Of a DNA stretch of 64,000 nt, positions 56,610 through 64,000 are shown piece after piece; the stretch's first letter is position 1, and each line of letters opens with the position of its first letter. The notes below the pieces were generated by a model. That model made no database searches. It was not told the origin of the DNA and saw only the letters and a program-made list of their open reading frames with translations. Made by a program: the position numbers and the translations under genes. Source of the DNA: Branchiostoma floridae (taxonomy: Eukaryota > Chordata > Leptocardii > Amphioxiformes > Branchiostomatidae). Where the stretch lies: assembly GCF_000003815.2 (NCBI RefSeq), contig NC_049989.1, positions 11,984,201 through 12,048,200 of the forward strand, given 5' to 3'.

Positions 56610-59600
56610 TCAGTAAGCAACAGGCCTGTTGAGTCTTCCCCCAAGCCTAGGGGGTGCAGAGGGTGGGGAGGCCAGGCCCTTCCGCAGGGGGGTCTTTGGT
56701 CTCTGCAGGGAGGGGATCCCAGTCTTCCCCTCATGCTGAATGTCCTGGGGTGGGGGGTTTAGAGATAGAAACAGGTTCAAACAAGTTCAGTGTACATCTG
56801 GTTTGATATATCTCACAAACATATCACTAGACTTAAAGAATTCTACGCTGCTTCTCAAGAAACCACCCTGATTCCTATTTTCTGTGTCCCAACACAACGT
56901 ATGTCTACCTTAGCCAATATGCATACCCTCATGCAAAAATGAAACTGTAGAAACACGACACACGTCTGTCAATATCATGTAGCGGTATAGTAGGCATGCA
57001 TACAACACCTCATTGTGTCTTTAAACAATATTTTATCGTTTAGAATGTATAACTGCAATTGTGTAATGTGACAAGCCAGTAGTCTTATACAATGCTTTGC
57101 CTTACATTGTACCTTGTACATGAACAATTGTTATGCAAGGAACTTTATTTAACATGACTTAAACTGTGACTTCTGGAAGCTTGCACCAACCTCTCAAATC
57201 ACCTGTCTGTAAAGAAATGTTTTCTTGTGTTGGCCCAATGTTAAAAACTTATATTCTCCTATATATACTAACACAGATAATTTCCCATCAGCCATTAACA
57301 CTGAGTGAACGTACCGGAGGTAGTATTGCTGCTTGTTTCCTGCTGACGGGCCCGTGCCTGTTGCCATGGTAACCAGGCTGCGGTACTCCCAGGTGAACGC
57401 CTTCGTCCTTCTCCTCCTCCTGAGGACCATCTCTGGGAGAATGGTGCTCATCCCGGTGCATCTTTTCTCCATATGTTCCTTAAGCAGAGGGAGAGAGGCC
57501 AGACTTTTATATAACTTTGTGCTTCTCTGTGTACAATATTAAGTACATACATACACACATACATATTCATACTCTTAATAAGTTGAAGCATTCACATAGT
57601 TGAAGCATTCATATAGTTCTGCTTCTATACTTTAAAAAAGAAAAGCAATTACAATATAAGTATTTGAAAAGAAAAATCCACAGCTCTTGGTGGCAAATGT
57701 GCAGATTTGGCACACTGGTGCACCAAGTCTGTGGGTGTTTGAAAAGTGTTAAAAGGATTTATTAGGAGATTTATACATGATTCAATGATTACATTCATTA
57801 TTTAGAAAACATGGTTTTTAGATGAGAAGGTCAAGGATTAGAATCCTGTTTTTTGTTCACTCAAGGGATGAAAAAGGGCTTCATTCTTTCAAATATCAAG
57901 CTGTATCTTGCTTTTGGGCTTATAGGAACAAACATACTATGATCATTGATATAACAGGGCTTGAAATACTTAGTGCATGTGCACCCAGGTGCATCCAAGG
58001 GGGCCGTATGTATCGTAAAAACCATCTTTGACACAAGCGCTCAGTCGCTCGGTGATGAGTTCTGCAATTAATGTGTGGGGAAGCTTTCGAATTTAGCGTA
58101 GATCGTAGAGAGGCTTCCTGAATTCAGCGTAATTCGTAGCCGGCCACCAGAATTTAGCGTAGAATGTTGTCGGGACCCCCCCATTGGGGCCCTCATCCAA
58201 AATTGGAGCTGTGCACCCAATTATTTTCTGTGGGTGCACCCAAATATTTTCTTAGGTTTATGTATGTAAAGATATCAAAGTATACATCATATTTTTGACA
58301 TCTAAGTATTGGAAAGATAATAAGAATGTCTGTCATGGTACTTGTTTCAGAAGTTGATATTAGATTATTACTTAAATTTAAGTGGTGCACCCAAAAATTC
58401 TTTGGTGCACCCAATTTTTTAAGCTGGGTGCACCAGTGCACCTAATCCCCAAAATGAATTTCGAGCCCTGTATAATATGATTCAGCTATCCCCACACACA
58501 TCTAAGTACACAACTTGTATGTATGTGCTGGTGTACCTTTGCTGTGTTTTGGTGGGGGAGGGTTGCTGCCGAATGCCGCCCGAGGGGAGGGGGGCGGTAC
58601 AGGGGCGCTGGGCCTCTCTATTTCCCAGGCCGGCATGTCATGGTCTTCTGGCCCTCTTCCTGTAAACAAACAATCATACAAACACGATATTGGAAGCTGT
58701 CAGTACACATACAGTGGAAATGACAGGCATGCTTATTATTCACGTCTATAGTATGGTATATACTCGGTAGTTCTTAACTGTTAACTTCTACATGTACGTA
58801 CTTGGTTCTGTTTCCTGTACCGTCTAAAAAGCTGAATAAGCAATCATTGTACTTAGCATGGACATTGACTGGCTTTGCTGTTCTTGTAAGGTACAGTAGA
58901 CATGGTTGCTATACAGCATAAGATGCAATGCATGTGTATGTTGTATCTTGTACAAATGTTTTGCAATAAACTTAAAGTTTATCTTTATCAAAAACTCCCA
59001 CCTTCTCCCATAGTGTGACTGGCTGGTCTGTTAGGTCTGAGGGGTGCAGGGACAGACTCCTTCTCAGCCTTGCTGCCTTTTTTCTTTTTCTTCTTTTGTT
59101 TCTCCACTGGCTGGAGGGGTCCTAGGGGGGGTCCCAGGGGTGCCAGCTGGGCAGGAGGGGGGTTCCGTCTCTGCTGTGGCTCAGGGGGCTGTAGGTGGTG
59201 GGCTGGGGATGTTGGAGGGGGGTGGGGGACGGCCAGGGGCCCCGTGGGGACCTGGAGAGGGGGGTACTCCTGTGGGTACATCTCCTGAGGGGGGTAGCTG
59301 TCGTAGTATTGCATCACCTGGAAAAAATCAAACCAATTCAACATTTTTTCTATCTTGCATAGAGTCGATTCCATATTACCGAGAGGGTGTTTCTTGCCTT
59401 TTGTTCTAACAATTTGGAAATCTTTGTAACAATCTAACTGTGATAAGTAACTGTTTAGAACTATTTACAACATCTATGTGACGTTCTAAATGTTTCTATA
59501 GTATTCAAACATGTTACAAACATTTCTAACATCAAATACATTATTTCTGTTAGTTTCTAAACTGTTCCAACATAGATGCATCATTTGTGATCACATGTTC

Positions 59601-62600
59601 GAACATGGAAACAATATGATGAAACTGGGTCAGTGGGCTGGGAAGAGGGCAATTCACACATCCCTGCCAAGTGCAGGAAATTATGTCTGTCTGCCACCTT
59701 CTCACAAAAGACTCACCAGTTTATACTTAAGAAAATCTATAAATACAAGAGCCAAACAAAGGACCAAGCTTAGCAGCTTTGTTTATGGGGTCAATAAAAG
59801 TTTTTATGGAGGGAAAAAATGACACAAAATGTTGGAACATGTTGGAACAATAACAAAAACACATAGATGTTTGAAAATTGTTCTAAATAAAGAGATAATG
59901 ATATCATTACTTTCCCAAATGTTCCAACAAATATGAAAAGGTTCAAACATGTTTAAACTTTCATTTTGAAATGTTTGAACAATTTCGAACTTTAGTGACT
60001 GAAATGTTCTTTTACTCAAAATAGTTCAAACATATTACAAATATTATTTCAAAACCATCTCGGTGACTTGGAATTGACTTCAACTTGTTGGAACATTCAG
60101 TGACATTCTTTAAAAAAGTAATGACATGCTATTGATGTATCAGTAGTAATTAGAATGTGCAATGTAAGGCATTTAATTTGGACTAAACGTTTTGAAATAT
60201 ATCATTCTTGGGTTAATAGTTTGGGGAGGAAACAATCTCTAAAATCTCAATTCTGGGTTGGTATGACTGAAATTTCCAGTCATGGTCGCATCTGAGCTTG
60301 AGTAACAATACATGAGTCCTTACCTCTACAAGCTTGTACCTGAGTTTTCCTTTGTAAACTTTAAACTAATATCTGCACTCTAAACCAACACCTATGAAAA
60401 GCTCTAAATATCTCTCTGCCATCTATAACTGATCGTTACATAACTGGCCAGAAAATGAAGCAGTATTATAACAGTACCTGTTGATTGTTTGGTTGAGGAG
60501 GCTGGCCCCGTGAAGGAGGATGAGGTACGTGGTTCGGTCCATGTTGCTGCATGTTGCCAGGTCCACGGGGAGACTGCAAATATTAAAAGCAACATCCATA
60601 TGTGATTCTTAAAGAATAAAGAGTGCTATGGCATAGCCTGCAATTTGAGACTGTCTCTTCTTTTCAGGGATGTCCCAAGCTCCGTCCTTTCGAGATGGAG
60701 ATTTGCTTCTTCGGACAGAAAAATAGATCATCCCATGTCTGTCCAAAATATCTGAACTTCATGACACAATACTGATGAAAAATCCATTTTACTTAAAGCC
60801 TATAGAATGACAGATTTTTAAAATACCAAAAATCAACAATGCATGGGATAGAAAAATCTATAGCTGGAGACGGTCATGCATTTTACGTCTAATACAGCAG
60901 TTTCAAACTGTCAATACATGTATAAATGTACTTTGGGTAACTACTGCTATTAATGATTATCTATACTGTCATGCAACACACACTTCAAATTGATACCTCT
61001 GAATATGTATCAAGTTGCTGATTGTCTGGTTGATTTATCTTCTACTGCACTACACCTAAAATATGATTAATGATTCATAGCTTCAAAGTCTTAATTTCCT
61101 TCAACTTGATTTTGAAGTCTTAAGGAGGTAGTGATGGAGACTTGCTTACTTGCACAGCCCTTCCCTGCCCCTCCTCCATGTCTGCCCCCTCCCCATCGAT
61201 GTCAGACACACTCATCCCCACACTGAGGCTCTGGTCACTGTTCACGTCACTGTTGCTTCTGGAACGGTCAGCAACTGAGGAGAGAAGAGCCAAAAGAAAT
61301 TGTAAACAAGTGACTGTAGGCTACATACTGTAGGCTACAGACCTGGACCAATATACTGAGAGACGTTGGGGTTATATCTGGAATTATTAGATCGATTTTA
61401 AGAACAGGTACAGTTAGAAGCCAGTCAATTGGTAATGGAAGGTGGATCCCAGCCCTCTTCTTTCACTGCCTTTTACGTCACCAGTCAAAGTCAGGTTCAA
61501 ATTTCTACACCTGGATGGAGTGAGAAGGTGCCTTTCCCTAGGGCATAATATCCAGCCAGGAATTGAACCTCTTGATCTTGTATCCGTTAGCCTACTAGTA
61601 GCCACTTGGCCATTCAATGTCAAGCTAAAAGATACACAGGATTTGACCAAGCTGGCATACCTTTGTTGTTTTGACCGACATCCATTCTGTCCATGGATTG
61701 CACCAGCTCCCCCTGTCCACTCAGCTGGGACTGCAGCAGCTCTCCCTGTCTGCTGTCCTGATCATCCTCTTCCATCGGTTCTAAAAAATAATCAACAAAA
61801 TGTACATTTAAAAAATGCATTGAAATGGCAATCACTACAGACAGACAAGCAAAGGAAAGCTACAATAGCTCATTATAAAGACCAATCTTTATGGCCTGAA
61901 TAAAGAGAGCCTTTGTATACAGCCGTCGTTTTATTTCCACCAACTATATACCAAAGGAAATACTGCAAATGCATTTAAGTTTGCAGAGATTTAATTTCGC
62001 GGTAGCGTGAAAATGGACTTTTGCGGTGGTTTTAATTTCGCGGTAGCACCATGCACTGTCGTCTCTTACTGTTATGGAAAAATGCGGTGGTTTTAAATTC
62101 ACAGTGAAGTGGCCGCCGCAAAAACCGTGAACATTAAACCACCACGTTTCTGCATTTACAGTATGTATAATATGCACATGATGGATATGGTACATTTGTA
62201 CCTATTGCACAGTGGTTTTGCTGTTTGTGTGGCTCCGACCCGTTCTTCTGTCTCTTGGCCGCCCTGCTGGGTGGTGTGGGAGGGGGGTGCGGTGGGTGTG
62301 CCTGAGACTGGGGGGTGTGTCCGCTGTGTTGGGAGGGGGGTAGCTGCCCGGACTCCTGCAGCTGTTGTCGCTGGTGCGCCTCCAGGACCAGCATGCAGTA
62401 GTGCAGCTGGCGACTCTCGGCGTAGTCCCACGCTGTGGCGCCGTGACAGTCCGTGGCGTGGAGGTTGGCTGGAAGACAGGGTTGGAAATACATCAATGAA
62501 GGTTAGACATCCAGTTAATAAAGTTCTAAATGGTCAGCAGGGCGCGAAATACTGGGGTTTTGTGCACCCAGGTGCACCCAAAATTGGAGCTGTGCACCCA

Positions 62601-63524
62601 ATTATTTTCTGTGGGTGCACAGGGTGCACCCAAATGTTTTCATAGGCTTATGTATGTTAAGATGTCAGTATACTAGTAAACACCATATTCTTGACATCTA
62701 TGTGTTCAAAAGATAATAGAATGACTGTCATAGTACTTCCGATTTCTGAAGAGCTCCGTTCAAATTACTAATTTAGTAGGTTTGCAATTAGGTTATTCTG
62801 ATATTCTACTTTATCTTATGTGGTGCACCCAAAAATATTTTGGTGCACGCAATTTTCTAGGTTGGGTGCACCAGTGCACCTATTCCCAAAAATGAATTTC
62901 GAGCCCTGGTCAGAAACAGTGCTGTCTCTAGGACCCATCTCTCCATCTGGGACAGAACTTTACATGTACTTGTTGGGACGGATAAAAATTTCACCCCATT
63001 CATATCCCAAAAAATTTGGGGTGTAAACTTCCACCTGAATACTGCCTAATGCTGATGAGTGTTGGCTGTATTCTACATTGCCTCCTCTTAGCATCATTTA
63101 AAAGAGGACATCAACACAGAGCAAGCCCACAACTTTAATTTCATCTCTAAATTTTGTGTATATTGTATGCTGAACACATCTGATTTCAAGCTTGTACCTT
63201 TCTTGTGCACCGCACTAGTATATATAAGTATAAGTGTTTTGAAGTATCTAACGGTAAGCTTCTCACTTTGGTGTGCAAATCCTCGTAAGTCTTCAAGTAG
63301 TACTGTTTGTTATGCTATACATGTTCAATTCCAGGAAGGTGTCACATCGCAAGGCAGTAAACAATAAACAATAAACACACCTCCATTTTCCAGGAAGAAG
63401 TTGACGACCTCCCCATGGCCACAAATGGTGGCTAGATGTAGACATGTTCTCTTCTCATCATCCCTGTCATCTAGACAGTCCTGTCCTAACTCTGACAACA
63501 TCAACTTACATGCTGGCAAGGCAC
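56610..63524 (-). CDS. Ankyrin-repeat, proline-rich protein (3' part, 5' end outside window)
   Basis: Nine minus-strand exons join in frame: 63524-63381, 62468-62202, 61780-61661, 61274-61150, 60573-60478, 59317-59002, 58659-58537, 57478-57315 and 56744-56610, encoding the last ~496 residues to TGA. The first two exons give ankyrin repeats (RTCLHLATICGHGEVVNFFL, then ANLHATDCHGATAWDYA). Then follow a Gln/Pro-rich stretch, an acidic MEEDDQD segment, a Ser-rich SRSNSDVNSDQS region, a Pro-rich block (YPPQEMYPQEYPPL), a lysine run KQKKKKKKGSK that could be a nuclear signal, and a basic C-terminus ending RLNRPVAY. The joins of the last exons are forced by phase. I cannot name the family. The acceptor of 63524 is phase 1, so at least one more exon lies to the right. 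Confidence 0.82.
57955..58470. mobile_element. CAGGG-ended element with duplication TATAA
   Basis: CAGGGCTTGAAATAC ... ATTTCGAGCCCTG, flanked by TATAA (57950-57954 and 58471-58475). GGTGCACCC palindromes are clustered at both ends. It lies in an intron of the ankyrin gene. It is clearly the same family as 62538-62908. Confidence 0.9.
61440..61617 (-). repeat. tRNA-derived SINE-like sequence
   Basis: On the minus strand TGGCCAAGTGGCTA (A-box-like) and GGTTCAATTCC (B box, 61569-61559) are ~45 bp apart, followed by non-tRNA sequence toward 61440. The cloverleaf is imperfect. It lies in an intron of the ankyrin gene. Confidence 0.5.
61960..62163. mobile_element. CTGTAAATGCA-type MITE
   Basis: TACTGCAAATGCA at 61960 and CTGCATTTACAGTA ending at 62163, with TTTGCGGTGGTTTTAATTTCGC and its inverted relatives inside. 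It abuts the donor of the 62202-62468 exon of the ankyrin gene (38 bp away). Confidence 0.75.
62538..62908. mobile_element. CAGGG-ended element with duplication GTCAG
   Basis: CAGGGCGCGAAATAC ... ATTTCGAGCCCTG, flanked by GTCAG (62533-62537 and 62909-62913). GGTGCACCC motifs as in the 57955 copy. Confidence 0.9.
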
Positions 63525-64000
63525 CTGTGTAGGGGAGGGGGGCATAAGTCATGGTCAAGGTCTGAATGTTGTCAAGGAAAAATATTCAAGACTGTTTCAT
63601 CTCAAAGCATTATTACGTGAATGAGCTTTGGCTGCATTTTTTGATTGCAAAATTCTAATTCTATTCCACTGACATGCTTTGACTATAGTTTTCACCTGGA
63701 AATATCAGGCCATTGGCAAGTACATGGGACAGGGCTTGGTGATAGATCTTTAAAAATTTCACAATGATCAAGAGAACACGGGCCTATTACAGCCAAAAGT
63801 GTCATTCAAAGCCCTGTAGACTTGTCGGCCAATCAATCCTACTTATTGATCTACTGTCTGTTTTAAACATTGTGAGATATACATTAATTTTGTACTTTCA
63901 GATGATTGAAAAAAAAACAAAAAAATTTTCCAAACTCACAAGCCCAAAAGGAATAATTAAGCAAAGCACACAAATGTATTGAAAATGTGCCTTAACTACT
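63525..64000. other. Intron of the ankyrin gene running off the window
   Basis: No exon with good splice sites and ankyrin-type sequence was seen here on the minus strand; the next upstream exon should be beyond the window. Confidence 0.5.

Overview
The window looks like animal, chordate-grade nuclear DNA, most probably from a cephalochordate (amphioxus, Branchiostoma). Genes are split by GT-AG introns and have deuterostome-like protein sequences. Introns and spacers are dense with short palindromic elements. The species call is inference; the gene identities are read from spliced exons that join in frame.

Layout. 1-600 is a ~100 bp tandem satellite. 894-1040 (-) is a first coding exon of an unidentified gene, divergent from COQ5 (+, 1429-11792, seven exons, 343 aa). 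COQ5 runs tail-to-tail into DYNLL1 (-, 12385-12654, 89 aa). DYNLL1 is head-to-head with a first SRSF1/SRSF9-type SR protein gene (+, 15160-24581, four exons, 219 aa). A second, paralogous SR gene follows in tandem (+, 32750-35736, same four-exon structure, 245 aa). GATC (-, 38767-42653, five exons, 149 aa) runs tail-to-tail with it and is head-to-head with TRIAP1 (+, 43098-49894, two exons, 93 aa). After a 6.7 kb convergent spacer comes the 3' part of an ankyrin-repeat, proline-rich protein gene (-, 56610-63524, nine exons seen, 5' end outside the window).

The order and orientation COQ5 / DYNLL1 / SRSF9-type / GATC / TRIAP1 matches, from memory, the human 12q24.31 neighbourhood. The window therefore appears to preserve an ancient chordate gene block, with one extra SR gene. 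Three products are mitochondrial: COQ5 in ubiquinone synthesis, GatC in mitochondrial Gln-tRNA formation, and TRIAP1 as an intermembrane-space twin CX9C protein.

Non-genic content is dominated by small inverted-repeat elements that fall into recognisable families. One has CAGGG...CCCTG ends with exact 5-bp target duplications. A set of TA-flanked palindromes has short similar ends but unrelated arms. Another family ends in CTCCAAGCAG, and another carries CTGTAAATGCA ends. A ~3.7 kb foldback element carrying an array of splice-site-like sequences sits nested in another element inside COQ5 intron 2. Two 100-N assembly gaps are present (1903-2002, 21411-21510).
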